Shown here piece after piece: positions 43,726 through 52,628 of a DNA stretch of 64,000 bases (position 1 is the stretch's first letter; every line of letters starts with the position of its first letter). Under the pieces are notes generated by a model. The model saw nothing but the letters and a program-made list of their open reading frames with translations, ran no database searches and was not told the DNA's origin. Origin of the DNA: CAZNFR01 sp964572225 (GTDB taxonomy: Bacteria > Bacteroidota > Bacteroidia > Bacteroidales > GCA-2748055). The stretch lies in assembly GCA_964572225.1 (NCBI GenBank), contig CAZNFR010000003.1, forward strand, positions 1 through 64,000, written 5' to 3'. The translations under genes were made by a program, and so were the position numbers.

Positions 43726-45534
43726 ATGAACAGCATTATACATCTGTTACCCGACTCGGTTGCCAATCAGATTGCTGCAGGTGAAGTAATACAACGACCG
43801 GCCTCCGTGGTTAAGGAGCTGGTTGAAAATTCCGTGGATGCAGGCGCCGACGTCATTACAGTGAATATAAAAGATGCCGGAAAAACCCTCATTCAGGTAA
43901 TCGACAATGGGAGAGGAATGTCTGAAACCGATGCACGTCTTTGCTGGGAAAGGCACGCAACCTCAAAGATCGTGGATGCAAATGATCTTTTTTCCATCAG
44001 GACCAAGGGTTTTCGGGGGGAAGCCCTAGCTTCCATCGCTGCCATTGCTGAGGTAGGTCTGAAAACCCGTGAAAAAGAAAGTGAACTGGGTACACAAATA
44101 AAAATTTCCGGTTCAGAGATCCTAAGTAATGAACCCGTATCCTGTCAGGAAGGCTGCAGCATCAGCGTAAAAAATCTTTTCTTTAATGTTCCGGCCCGGA
44201 GAAGGTTTCTGAAATCCAACTCTACCGAACTGCGCCATATTATCAATGAATTCAACCACATTGCCCTTGCCCACCCTTCCGTGGAATTTGCTCTTATCCA
44301 TAACAATTCCCAGATCTTCAGCCTCCCAAAAACCAACCGGAGGCAGCGTATCATTCATATTTTTGGAAAAAACTTTAATCAGAACCTGATCCCGGTTAAT
44401 GCCGATACAACCCTCATTAGCATCGAAGGTTTTATTGGCAAACCCGAGTTCGCCAAAAAAAGTTACGGTGAACAGTTTTTCTTTGTAAACGACAGGTATA
44501 TTCGCCACCCCTATTTTCACAAGGCAGTACTGCAATCCTACGATAAATTGCTTCCCTCCGACAGCATACCCTCCTATTTTATCTTTCTGGGAATTGATCC
44601 TTCCAAAATTGATATCAACATCCATCCCACAAAAACGGAAATAAAATTCGAGGATGAAAGGGCCTTGTGGCAGATCCTTCATGCCGTGATCAAGGAAAGC
44701 ATAGGCAAGCATAATCTTAGCCCTTCCCTCGATTTCGGGAATGAAGGGGTGGTTGATATTCCCGTGCTCCGGAGAAATACAGAGATCAACTCACCCGGAA
44801 TAGAACTAAATCCGGACTTTAACCCCTTCGAAAATGCGAAACCCGATCGAAGCCGGGAATGGGAAAGGATCAGAAGCGAAAATGCAGGTAACTGGGAAAG
44901 CCTTTTTGGTCAGGGTCAAAGCAGATCCAAAGATCCCGATAATAACATTGAAAATGGAAAGATACAGGAATTAAAGAGCCGTTACCTTCAGTTCAAAAAC
45001 AAATACATATTGATTTCGGTGAAATCCGGACTCATGGTGGTCGATCAGAAAAGAGCCCACGAAAGGGTGCTTTTTGAAAAATTGCTTTCCTCAGGCAAAA
45101 ACAGGATCCCCGGGCAGACTATGCTGTTTCCCGAAACCATTGAACTAAACCCGGCCGATTTCGTTACCTTAAAAGAGATTCGGGAAGATATTAACCGGAT
45201 GGGCTTCGATATCAGTGAATTTGGTAATCACTCTGTGATTGTAAACGCAGTTCCGGATACTGTCAAAAATTCCGATCTTTCTGCCACAATCGAGAAAATT
45301 CTGGAGGATTACCGGTCAACCAGTTCAGATGTTTCCATTTCAAAAAGGGAAAAACTGGCCATTTCACTGGCCGGGAATACAGCCATCGGGTATGGCAAGA
45401 TTCTTGAACAAGAGGAAATGCGGGTGCTGATTGACCAGCTCTTTGCCTGTTCAAACCCGAATTACTCGCCCTCAGGCAAGCCGGTTTTGAATATAATTGA
45501 GACAGATGCAATTGAAAAATCATTTAAAAGATAA
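43726..45534 (+). CDS. mutL: DNA mismatch repair protein MutL
   Basis: 602 residues. The N-terminal GHKL ATPase has IAAGEVIQRPASVVKELVENS, DNGRGM, and TKGFRGEALASIAA. A middle transducer domain includes FFFVNDRYIRH and DVNIHPTK-like INIHPTKTEIKF. The C-terminal dimerisation domain (about 420-602) has VDQKRAHERVLFE, a QxxAxER-type variant, and LFACSNPNYSPSGKP in place of the HGRP box; the CPHGRP-type zinc motif of nicking MutLs is not evident. MutL links MutS mismatch detection to strand removal. Confidence 0.97.
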   Translation: MNSIIHLLPDSVANQIAAGEVIQRPASVVKELVENSVDAGADVITVNIKDAGKTLIQVIDNGRGMSETDARLCWERHATSKIVDANDLFSIRTKGFRGEALASIAAIAEVGLKTREKESELGTQIKISGSEILSNEPVSCQEGCSISVKNLFFNVPARRRFLKSNSTELRHIINEFNHIALAHPSVEFALIHNNSQIFSLPKTNRRQRIIHIFGKNFNQNLIPVNADTTLISIEGFIGKPEFAKKSYGEQFFFVNDRYIRHPYFHKAVLQSYDKLLPSDSIPSYFIFLGIDPSKIDINIHPTKTEIKFEDERALWQILHAVIKESIGKHNLSPSLDFGNEGVVDIPVLRRNTEINSPGIELNPDFNPFENAKPDRSREWERIRSENAGNWESLFGQGQSRSKDPDNNIENGKIQELKSRYLQFKNKYILISVKSGLMVVDQKRAHERVLFEKLLSSGKNRIPGQTMLFPETIELNPADFVTLKEIREDINRMGFDISEFGNHSVIVNAVPDTVKNSDLSATIEKILEDYRSTSSDVSISKREKLAISLAGNTAIGYGKILEQEEMRVLIDQLFACSNPNYSPSGKPVLNIIETDAIEKSFKR

Positions 45535-45541
45535 GTAAACC

Positions 45542-46273
45542 ATGTATTTTGGCAGAACAGGCGGAACCCCTCCGGTGGTTAAAAATCTCATCATCATTAA
45601 TGCCTTGATGTTTCTTGCTCTTTTGGGTGTTAAGTCCGCTTTTAATATTGACCTTAACAGAGATCTGGGACTTTATTATTTCAAATCACCAAATTTTGAA
45701 CCCTACCAGATAATAACCCATATGTTCATGCATGGGAGTATCGGACATATCTTCTTTAATATGTTCGCGTTATGGATGTTTGGGAAGGTTCTGGAATCGG
45801 TCTGGGGTCCGAGAAGGTTCTTTATATACTATATAATCACCGGACTCGGAGCCGCTTTGCTGCATATGTTCGTTATGCATCTTGAACTTTCCTCCCTGGT
45901 AGAAGAAGCTTCCAGGGTATACAACATCACCGAGTTCGATAACCAAACCCTTTTGCGGATGGCCAATAGCGGTGACCCCCTTGCCCAATCCGTTGGGAGG
46001 GGACTTATTACCCCCACCGTTGGAGCTTCCGGGGCAGTGTTCGGAGTGCTGCTTGCTTTTGGTATGCTTTTCCCAAATACACGACTAATGCTGCTCTTTC
46101 CTCCGATTCCCATCAAGGCCAAATACTTCGTAATTGGTTACGGCTTGCTGGAGCTTTACCTCGGACTAACCAACTCGGGAGGAAATATTGCCCATTTTGC
46201 TCATCTGGGCGGGATGTTGTTTGGCTTCATTATGATCAAACTCTGGAGTAATGACAGGACCAAGTTTTATTAA
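45542..46273 (+). CDS. Rhomboid family intramembrane serine protease
   Basis: 243 residues, about six membrane helices. Catalytic Ser lies in VGASGAVFG (GxSG) and catalytic His in AHFAHLGGMLFG. HMFMHGSIGHIFFNMFALWMFG in helix 2 carries the usual His/Asn residues. Expected to cleave other membrane proteins inside the inner membrane; substrate unknown. It starts 7 bp after mutL and is followed 24 bp later by a second rhomboid. Confidence 0.93.
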   Translation: MYFGRTGGTPPVVKNLIIINALMFLALLGVKSAFNIDLNRDLGLYYFKSPNFEPYQIITHMFMHGSIGHIFFNMFALWMFGKVLESVWGPRRFFIYYIITGLGAALLHMFVMHLELSSLVEEASRVYNITEFDNQTLLRMANSGDPLAQSVGRGLITPTVGASGAVFGVLLAFGMLFPNTRLMLLFPPIPIKAKYFVIGYGLLELYLGLTNSGGNIAHFAHLGGMLFGFIMIKLWSNDRTKFY

Positions 46274-46297
46274 CTTTATGGCAGGAAAAGTAGGAAT

Positions 46298-47176
46298 ATG
46301 AATATTGCAGATGAAATAAAAGCGTCCTTTAAAACCGGGAGTACACTAACGAAGCTTATCTACGTCAACCTGGGCGTTTTCGCCCTGATCCAGATCCTTG
46401 TGATCTTTTTTCATCTCTTTAATCAGCGGGAACTAATCGCCCCTATGGTCAGTTTTCTTGCCGTACCTACCAGTATATCCGCTCTGGCAGTGAAGCCCTG
46501 GACTATTTTTACCTACATGTTCACTCATAAAGATTTTTTTCATATTCTCTTTAATATTCTCTGGCTGTATTGGTTCGGGAGAGTATTTCTCTCCTATTTT
46601 AGTGAAAAACAATTGCTTAGCGTTTATCTGTTAGGCGGACTCGCAGGTGCCGTTCTTTACATTGCCTCCTTTAATCTTTTCCCCGGACTAAAAGACCAAT
46701 TGGACACCTCCATTGCCATTGGTGCATCGGCCTCTGTAATGGCAGTGGTTATTGCAATTGCCTTCCTTGTTCCCGATTACAAGATGTATGTGATCCTGGT
46801 AGGTCCGGTTAAGATCATCTATATTGCACTTATAGGTTTTGTACTCTCCTCACTTCTCGACTTCACGGTAAATACCGGGGGCAAGATCGCCCACATTGGT
46901 GGAGCCCTGTTTGGCTACGCTTTCACCTTGCGCTATAATAAAGGAAAGGACATTACCATGGGATTTTCAAGATTTATGGACAGAGTATTTTCTATCTTTA
47001 AGCCCAGAAAAAAAATGCGGGTAACCCATAAGAAACCGGTCGACGATTATCAATACAATAAGAAAAAAGCCGAAAGCCAGAAAGAAGTAGACAGGATACT
47101 GGATAAAATTTCCCGAAAGGGTTATGATAGTCTCACTGCAAAGGAAAAGGAACTATTATTTAAAATGGGAAAGTAA
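46298..47176 (+). CDS. Second rhomboid family protein
   Basis: 292 residues with a rhomboid core of six helices (about 20-225) and a basic cytoplasmic tail of about 65 residues. YMFTHKDFFHILFNILWLYWFG matches helix 2. The catalytic box reads IGASASVMAV, with Ser in place but Ala in the position of the second Gly of GxSG; His lies in AHIGGALFGY. It may be active or a weakened relative. The tail (RKKMRVTHKK, DRILDKISRKGYDSLTAKEKELL) resembles the short helical motif often found after Bacteroidota rhomboids. It is the tandem partner of the first rhomboid. Confidence 0.9.
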   Translation: MNIADEIKASFKTGSTLTKLIYVNLGVFALIQILVIFFHLFNQRELIAPMVSFLAVPTSISALAVKPWTIFTYMFTHKDFFHILFNILWLYWFGRVFLSYFSEKQLLSVYLLGGLAGAVLYIASFNLFPGLKDQLDTSIAIGASASVMAVVIAIAFLVPDYKMYVILVGPVKIIYIALIGFVLSSLLDFTVNTGGKIAHIGGALFGYAFTLRYNKGKDITMGFSRFMDRVFSIFKPRKKMRVTHKKPVDDYQYNKKKAESQKEVDRILDKISRKGYDSLTAKEKELLFKMGK

Positions 47177-47220
47177 TTCGCGCCTGAGCTTATAATTTAA
47201 CGGACATTGATTTTTTCAGA

Positions 47221-48318
47221 TTGAGAAAACTGTTTCATAAAATACTCTTCACGCTAAATATTATCGCAGCCTCCGGACTGCTACTGGCACATTTGTCAAC
47301 ACATATTTCCCCCACATTTTTCTGGCCGCTTGCATTTTTCGGACTCATTTACCCCTTTTTAATTTTAGGCAACATAATCTTTCTGCTTCTCTGGACAATC
47401 CTCTGGAAAAAATATGCTATCCTCTCCCTCATCATTATCCTGACAGGATTCAATCACCTCCTCAGATCCACTCCTGTATTGTTCAATAAGTCAAAGGATA
47501 TGGCCGATGTTCCGGTAAATGAGAAATTAAAAGTGATGTCCTTCAATGTACGAGCTTTTAACATTTACGAATGGCTGCAGTCCTCTACCACAAACAAGGA
47601 CATTTTCAATTTCATTCGTAGCGAGTATCCTGATGTGATCTGTATCCAGGAATACTACACGAATCGCAATGCAAATTTTCACCCACACCGGCATAATGAG
47701 CTTTTTGCCAATACTCCGTACAACTACATTGAATATTCCATAAAGAATAGTAAGAATACCGGATTCGGAATAGCCACATTCTCTAAATATCCTATTGTGG
47801 GAAGGGGAAGCATCAGTTTTCCGGATTCCTACAATCGTGCCATATATACGGATATTTTATTCAACGGAGACACAGTGCGGGTCTATAATACCCATCTTCA
47901 ATCGGTTAGTCTGCGGGCAAACAATTACAATTTCATAGACAGCCTGAGGTTCGGTTACCATGAAAACCAGATCAGAGAGCTGCAGGACCTGTCAATCAAG
48001 TTAAAATCGGCCTATATTAAACGTGCCGAGCAGGCTGCCAAAGTCACAAACCATCGCCTGCAATCCGCTCATCCGGTGATTGTCTGTGGAGATTTTAACG
48101 ATACCCCCGTATCCTTTACCTACCATAAAATGAGCAGGGGACTGAAAGATGCTTTCCTTCAAAGTGGAAAAGGAAGGGGAAATACCTATCTTGGAAGGTT
48201 TTCACTTCGAATTGACTATATTCTCTATGACAAGGGAATTGAGGCACTGGAATTTAGCAGGATTGAAGCTGTATTATCGGATCATTACCCCATCCTTAGT
48301 ACCTTCAGGATTTACTAA
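47221..48318 (+). CDS. Membrane-anchored endonuclease/exonuclease/phosphatase family protein
   Basis: 365 residues from a TTG at 47221; no ATG exists ahead of the membrane part. Three hydrophobic helices (about 8-85) lead to an EEP domain: MSFNVRAFN, CIQEYY with the metal Glu, VYNTHLQS, VCGDFNDTPVSF and a final LSDHYPILS with Asp-His. The soluble domain should sit outside the cytoplasm or on its face; relatives hydrolyse phosphodiesters in nucleic acids, lipids or nucleotides. It follows the rhomboid pair by 44 bp. Substrate unknown. Confidence 0.88.
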   Translation: MRKLFHKILFTLNIIAASGLLLAHLSTHISPTFFWPLAFFGLIYPFLILGNIIFLLLWTILWKKYAILSLIIILTGFNHLLRSTPVLFNKSKDMADVPVNEKLKVMSFNVRAFNIYEWLQSSTTNKDIFNFIRSEYPDVICIQEYYTNRNANFHPHRHNELFANTPYNYIEYSIKNSKNTGFGIATFSKYPIVGRGSISFPDSYNRAIYTDILFNGDTVRVYNTHLQSVSLRANNYNFIDSLRFGYHENQIRELQDLSIKLKSAYIKRAEQAAKVTNHRLQSAHPVIVCGDFNDTPVSFTYHKMSRGLKDAFLQSGKGRGNTYLGRFSLRIDYILYDKGIEALEFSRIEAVLSDHYPILSTFRIY

Positions 48319-48390
48319 ATATATTATTTACCAAGTAAACCAAACCATCCTTCGCTTGTTAGAACAGTAAATCCTTAAAAAAATACAGCT

Positions 48391-48981
48391 ATGGCTTTTA
48401 CACTGCAGATCGGAGAGAAAGCTCCCCATTTCGAACTTCTCGCAACAGACGGAAACACCTATAAATTAAGTGATTTTGATGCTAAATACCTTGTTGTCTT
48501 TTTTACCTGTAACCATTGTCCATACGTGATAGGTTCCGATGAGGTGACCAGGGAAACCGCCAATAAATTCAAGGATAAAGGTGTCCGTTTTGTCGCCATT
48601 AACTCCAATTCAAAAAATACTTATCCTGAGGATAGTTTTGAAAATATGGTGAAGAGAATGGAACAACTGAAATTCCCCTGGGTCTACCTTTACGATGAAT
48701 CCCAGGAGGTCGCTTTACGCTATGGAGCCCTTCGTACCCCCCATTTCTATGTCTTCAATGAAGATCGGGAACTCGTGTATACAGGCAGAGGCGTGGATTC
48801 CCCAAAATTTATCGATCAGATGAAGATTAATGACCTGGACCGTACTCTTTCCGAACTCACGGAGGGTCGTGCGATCTCCCGTAAAGTCACCAATCCTGTC
48901 GGTTGTAATGTGAAGTGGGAAGGAAAGGATAAGCACTGGATGCCCGATGATGCCAGAGATCTGGTGGAAGAAATGGGATAA
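48391..48981 (+). CDS. Thioredoxin/peroxiredoxin-like protein (AhpC/TSA fold)
   Basis: 196 residues, no signal peptide, so cytoplasmic. It begins LQIGEKAPHFELLATDGNTY, the usual peroxiredoxin-like entry, and has the redox box CNHCPYV (a CxxC preceded by FFT), then AINSNSKNTYPEDSFENM and TPHFYVFNEDRELVYTGR. This belongs to the PRX-like1 type found widely in bacteria; likely a thiol-disulfide or peroxide-reducing enzyme. It is closed by a strong hairpin. Confidence 0.9.
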   Translation: MAFTLQIGEKAPHFELLATDGNTYKLSDFDAKYLVVFFTCNHCPYVIGSDEVTRETANKFKDKGVRFVAINSNSKNTYPEDSFENMVKRMEQLKFPWVYLYDESQEVALRYGALRTPHFYVFNEDRELVYTGRGVDSPKFIDQMKINDLDRTLSELTEGRAISRKVTNPVGCNVKWEGKDKHWMPDDARDLVEEMG

Positions 48982-49000
48982 AAGAGCCTGGTTATGATTT

Positions 49001-49052
49001 ACCCCGGGGTCTAAATTCCACTGGTATACCAGGGAATCGAACCCCGGGTTTT
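49001..49052 (+). terminator. Long two-helix hairpin after the peroxiredoxin-like gene; contains a tRNA T-arm-like sequence on the minus strand
   Basis: CCCGGGGT (49003-49010) pairs with ACCCCGGG (49041-49048); inside, ATTCC pairs with GGAAT and CTGG with CCAG around a TATA loop, with one bulged A. TTTT follows at 49049-49052. It lies between convergent genes. On the minus strand 49046-49030 reads as a perfect T-stem-loop, CGGGG, TTCGATT, CCCTG, followed by GTATACCA. Confidence 0.65.
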
Positions 49053-49057
49053 ACACC

Positions 49058-49852
49058 CTATCTTTTTACAATAACCCTTCCTGTGAGAATCTCATCCTTA
49101 CGTGTATCGAGCCTGTAAAAATACAATCCGTTGTTTAGAGCAGCCGTATTTACCCTCAGTTCCTGTTCACCAGGCCCAAAAGTTTCTTCCTGCCTGATTC
49201 CGGTTTCCTGACCCAGGCTGTTCCATAAACTCAAACTTACCCGGCTGTCTCCGGCAAGACTGAAACGAATGTTTACATGGTCATCTGCCGGATTCGGATA
49301 CACTTCCAGGATCCTGTCCGATCCGTTCACATTAAAAATACCGTTGGAAGCAAGCATCAGATATTCATCAATAACCTCAATTGCATCATCAAGTTGCTGA
49401 CTGGCTAGGGTGGTTCCCTTAAATCTGATGATCCCTTCCTGATCAACAACAATCAACCGGTCATAGGTAGTGCCATAACTCTGTGCCACGGCACCTGCTT
49501 TTACCAAAAGCGGATATGTGATCCCGGTACTTTCAGCAAAATTATTTACCGAGGTTACCGTTGAACTTGAGTTCCAGATATCCAGACCTACCGCCACAAA
49601 GTTCTCATTACTTCCATAAACCTGATTAACCTTCGTTTCGGTCTGATTTCCAAAACCAAGACAACTGGGGCAGGTATTTCCAAAGAGGAACATAAAAACT
49701 ACTTTTCCTCTGTGGTCAGAGAGGGTAAAAGCTTTCCCGTCAGTATCGTTAAAACTAAATTCGGGAGCTTCATCCCCGACATTTTGTGCTAGCAAGACCG
49801 GGATCCCGATCAGTAATCCAATAAAAAAAGCGCCAAGTTTCTTTGTATTCAT
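49058..49852 (-). CDS. TlpA-type redox protein with T9SS C-terminal sorting domain
   Basis: 264 residues. Signal peptide (LGAFFIGLLIGIPVLLAQ), then a thioredoxin/TlpA fold (about 25-165) with FGNTCPSCLGF as the CxxC box. Residues about 185-264 are a type IX secretion sorting domain: YPNPADDHVNIRF, LSLWNSLGQE, and LNNGLYFYRL ending in IVKR. The protein should cross the outer membrane by T9SS and stay on the surface or be released. It is last in a run TlpA, outer-membrane barrel, TlpA-T9SS. A consensus-like ribosome binding site that overlaps the upstream stop codon fixes this ATG. Confidence 0.9.
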   Translation of the reverse strand: MNTKKLGAFFIGLLIGIPVLLAQNVGDEAPEFSFNDTDGKAFTLSDHRGKVVFMFLFGNTCPSCLGFGNQTETKVNQVYGSNENFVAVGLDIWNSSSTVTSVNNFAESTGITYPLLVKAGAVAQSYGTTYDRLIVVDQEGIIRFKGTTLASQQLDDAIEVIDEYLMLASNGIFNVNGSDRILEVYPNPADDHVNIRFSLAGDSRVSLSLWNSLGQETGIRQEETFGPGEQELRVNTAALNNGLYFYRLDTRKDEILTGRVIVKR

Positions 49853-49859
49853 AATATTT

Positions 49860-49865
49860 CCTCCT
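49860..49865 (-). promoter_or_regulatory. Strong Shine-Dalgarno of the TlpA-T9SS gene
   Basis: AGGAGG on the minus strand lies 7 bp before the ATG at 49852 and overlaps the TAG stop of the barrel gene (49866-49864). Strong SD sequences are uncommon in Bacteroidota; here it suggests stop-start coupling and supports the chosen start. Confidence 0.6.
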
Positions 49866-51384
49866 AAAATTTAGTCGTTAATCGTAATTCCACGCCTTCA
49901 AAATCCAGGACTTCATAACAAATTCCTGAAGTACACGCCGGTCCACCTCTTCTTTGTCCAGCAAAGAGTGAGAGTTTATTGGACCGATTAATTTTATATG
50001 CAATATTTGTGCCCCACCATTGTCTTCTTCCGGTCTCTACTCCGGAAGTTTCAACCAGATCGACCAATATCGGATCTGTGCTGGATTCATGGACAAGGGA
50101 AACATTGAATGCAGAAGATTTGAATACGGAAAGGACAATTACCGTATTATCGATCTCCGGATTGCCACCCAGCTTTCTCTCAAAAAATTGATACTCTGCC
50201 TGCAGAGACGCACCCCACTCATTCCTGATCATACTTTCCAGCAGAAATCCCCCGCTATATCGCTGGTCTTCACGTTTGAAAGGATCCTCGCTGTAATCAA
50301 CAAAAACTCTTAGATTATCGTACTCCCTGAATCCAATCTGGTACTCGAGAAAGTACTGCTGAAAAACAAAATCTTCAAATAACTCATTTCTGGTTCGAGC
50401 ATAATTAAGGGTTAATAGATCCCCATTACCGGTATTAATAAATAGCTCGGCCTGTACCCCACTCTCATCGGTAAGGTCAGGCACATGAATACTCCTGTTC
50501 AGGACCTTGTAGATTTGCTCCTTCACAAGAGTAGGAGGATCACTGATCCCGGATCCTATAAAAATATTTTGATAGTTCTTGTACTCAAGGGATAATCCGG
50601 CTGGTCCGGCACTTAAGTTCAGGCTGACATAAACCCCGAAAGAGGAATTATCGTCATACCTAAAATAAGGTCCCTCATCAAGCCCTTTGGCAACTTCTGC
50701 ATTGTAGGAAAGAAAGGAACTCAGGCTCCCTTTCAGAAAAAACGACAGGTAGTCCCGGGTTGTTCCGGAATTGTGGTTGCGAAGAAATATAATTCCGGGG
50801 GTCTGATTCAGAACCCTTCCTTCTGCCTGAACCGCCTCGGTAAGGTCCGGCCTTCGCTCCTTCTCTTCGAATGTGGGGGGAAAGAGGTTAAACAAAGTCC
50901 TTGCCCTGAGAGCCTTTACCCTGAAAAACTTGTGATTATAGCTGGCTGAAAAGCCTTTGAGATCCCTGTAAAAACCATGTCTGACCCGGAATGCCTGATC
51001 TTCGTAGATGGAGCCGGGTATCTCAAAAGACCGTAGCAGTATCCCGTTACCAAGGGTTTCATTAAAGTGCCCCACCTGCAATTCCAGTCCTTTATCCCGG
51101 TAATTCAGATTATATTGGGATAATCGGTAATATTCCATATCAGGATCCGGATGATTGAATTGTTCGTAACGGAGTGAAGCCCGTATATTTCCATAGCGGT
51201 AAAGAAGGTTCATACGGTTGTAAAATGTACTCAGATCGGAGGGTTCGCTGCCTGGCACATTGCCCAGTTGATACTCAGCAAGGTTGTTCCCCTGCAATTG
51301 GGCCTTTACCTCGGATGAGAGGATAAGAATAAGTAAGAGCGAGCCAGAAATTGTCCGGAATCCCATAATCAGGCATTTATTCAT
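49864..51384 (-). CDS. Outer-membrane beta-barrel protein (DUF6029-like)
   Basis: 506 residues. Signal peptide (SGSLLLILILSSEVKAQ) and then roughly 16 or more amphipathic strands rich in Tyr, Arg and Asp, ending with a terminal strand LRLTTKF whose last residue is Phe, typical of outer-membrane barrels. LLYRYGNIRASLRYEQF and GLELQVGHFNETLGNG are typical of the DUF6029-type proteins of Bacteroidota. Its ATG overlaps the stop of the TlpA gene upstream (ATGAATAA); a second Met is six codons in. It may form a surface complex or channel with the two flanking thioredoxin-fold proteins. Confidence 0.8.
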   Translation of the reverse strand: MNKCLIMGFRTISGSLLLILILSSEVKAQLQGNNLAEYQLGNVPGSEPSDLSTFYNRMNLLYRYGNIRASLRYEQFNHPDPDMEYYRLSQYNLNYRDKGLELQVGHFNETLGNGILLRSFEIPGSIYEDQAFRVRHGFYRDLKGFSASYNHKFFRVKALRARTLFNLFPPTFEEKERRPDLTEAVQAEGRVLNQTPGIIFLRNHNSGTTRDYLSFFLKGSLSSFLSYNAEVAKGLDEGPYFRYDDNSSFGVYVSLNLSAGPAGLSLEYKNYQNIFIGSGISDPPTLVKEQIYKVLNRSIHVPDLTDESGVQAELFINTGNGDLLTLNYARTRNELFEDFVFQQYFLEYQIGFREYDNLRVFVDYSEDPFKREDQRYSGGFLLESMIRNEWGASLQAEYQFFERKLGGNPEIDNTVIVLSVFKSSAFNVSLVHESSTDPILVDLVETSGVETGRRQWWGTNIAYKINRSNKLSLFAGQRRGGPACTSGICYEVLDFEGVELRLTTKF

Positions 51385-51853
51385 TCAAATGCTTATTGAG
51401 CTCATCTCTTATAACGTCCTGATCCCCGGGCTTAAATCCCTCATGGCTGAATACCACCTCCCCATCCGAATTATAGATGAGCAGGGTTGGCACGAACACC
51501 ACGTTCATTTCTTTCATAGCCTCCTGATCGGGATCCAGGAGAACAGGATAGTTGATCCCGGAGGAATTGGAAAAAGGTTTTATCTTCGACTGGTTGCGAG
51601 GTGAGTCGATGTTAATCCCGATAAAGTTAACACCCTTATCCCTATATTCATTGTTAAGCTTTATCAATTCCGGGATGGAAAGCAGACAGGGTTTGCACCA
51701 GGTTGCCCAAAAATCAACCACGGTAAGTTTTTCACCAGACCTATCGGGAAGAGATTGAAACTGATTATTCATATCGTAGAGATACAGATCAGGCAGCTGA
51801 GCCACCACCGGGGTAGCGGCAAACAGGAAAAAAGCAATTACGGTTTTTTTCAT
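51377..51853 (-). CDS. TlpA family thiol-disulfide oxidoreductase
   Basis: 158 residues. Signal peptide (TVIAFFLFAATPVVAQ), then a single thioredoxin fold with VDFWATWCKPCLLSIPEL, the CxxC of TlpA/ResA-like proteins, and cis-Pro in FVPTLLIYN. Predicted periplasmic, keeping cysteines reduced in secreted or cytochrome-related proteins. First gene of the three-gene unit with the barrel and the TlpA-T9SS protein; the 8-bp overlap with the next ORF implies coupled translation. Confidence 0.93.
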   Translation of the reverse strand: MKKTVIAFFLFAATPVVAQLPDLYLYDMNNQFQSLPDRSGEKLTVVDFWATWCKPCLLSIPELIKLNNEYRDKGVNFIGINIDSPRNQSKIKPFSNSSGINYPVLLDPDQEAMKEMNVVFVPTLLIYNSDGEVVFSHEGFKPGDQDVIRDELNKHLNE

Positions 51854-51919
51854 GGTAAGTGCAATGTGTTTCCAGCTTAGTCGATCAAAGAAACCAATAC
51901 TTACCTCTTTTACAGTTTT

Positions 51920-52597
51920 TTAAAAAGGAGGCAAAAGATCATGAATGTTGAAAGGAATAAGTCCGAACTCCTTCCTTAACAGGAACAGGGAAAGATCGAA
52001 GACCTGAGCCTGGGTGAGATCAATGATTACCGAATCGCCGGTGGCAATAAAATCGCCCGGTTCTGCCTGCCCAATAATTTGTTTATCAGGGGAATAACAA
52101 ACATTCGAACTGCCTGCAATATTTTGAAGGCTCATAAAGCTTCTGAGCTCTGCACCAAGCTTACCACTGTTTGAAACCGGTGCGTCAATGAAAAGCAGAT
52201 AATTCAGGGAGGAGTTTTCTGTCATGAAGTTCTTCAATAATTCCAGCGATCGGGACAATAGCTTTTTGTTTGAAAAACGTCCTCTTAATTCACCGGCATC
52301 ACGCAATAATCCGTCGTCTGAGATAAAAACCGGTCGACCCTGCAAATAGTTTCCAATCACAAAAAGGATGTTATAAACATCAATATATAAACTCCCTTTT
52401 AGAGGCTTGCCTGCGAGTTTTCCAAAACGTTGGCATGCCGATTTTGCTTCGCTTGTTCCCCGATACAAAATGCTTCTTTCTGAGCGCGTAAGCTGGTACT
52501 TATTACCCACAAGATTAAGAGTGGCCTTCCTGGGGTATCCCCGGTTAAGCAGGTAACGGTAATCATGCAAAGCAGAAATCAGTGCATCTGAAAACAC
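51920..52597 (-). CDS. DUF434 domain-containing protein
   Basis: 225 residues from a GTG. The N-terminal ~60 residues (ALHDYRYLLNRGYPRKATLNLVGNKYQLTRSERSILYRG, quoted here only as RKATLNLVGNKYQL for the core) fit the short DUF434 helical domain. The rest has LYIDVYNILFVIGNYL, DDGLLRDAGELRG and LFIDAPVSNSGKL, acidic clusters that look like a PIN- or NYN-like nuclease fold. The function of this family is unknown; I recall it mostly from archaea and Firmicutes. Its start is 31 bp after the end of the dihydroorotate dehydrogenase-like gene. Confidence 0.75.
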   Translation of the reverse strand: MFSDALISALHDYRYLLNRGYPRKATLNLVGNKYQLTRSERSILYRGTSEAKSACQRFGKLAGKPLKGSLYIDVYNILFVIGNYLQGRPVFISDDGLLRDAGELRGRFSNKKLLSRSLELLKNFMTENSSLNYLLFIDAPVSNSGKLGAELRSFMSLQNIAGSSNVCYSPDKQIIGQAEPGDFIATGDSVIIDLTQAQVFDLSLFLLRKEFGLIPFNIHDLLPPF

Positions 52598-52628
52598 AGA
52601 TCAAGGATTTATCAGGGTTTTGGCATTG

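Noticed and set aside
47221..48318. The EEP-family gene as a truncated gene because it lacks an ATG
   Set aside because: A TTG at 47221 gives a full three-helix membrane part plus a complete catalytic domain.
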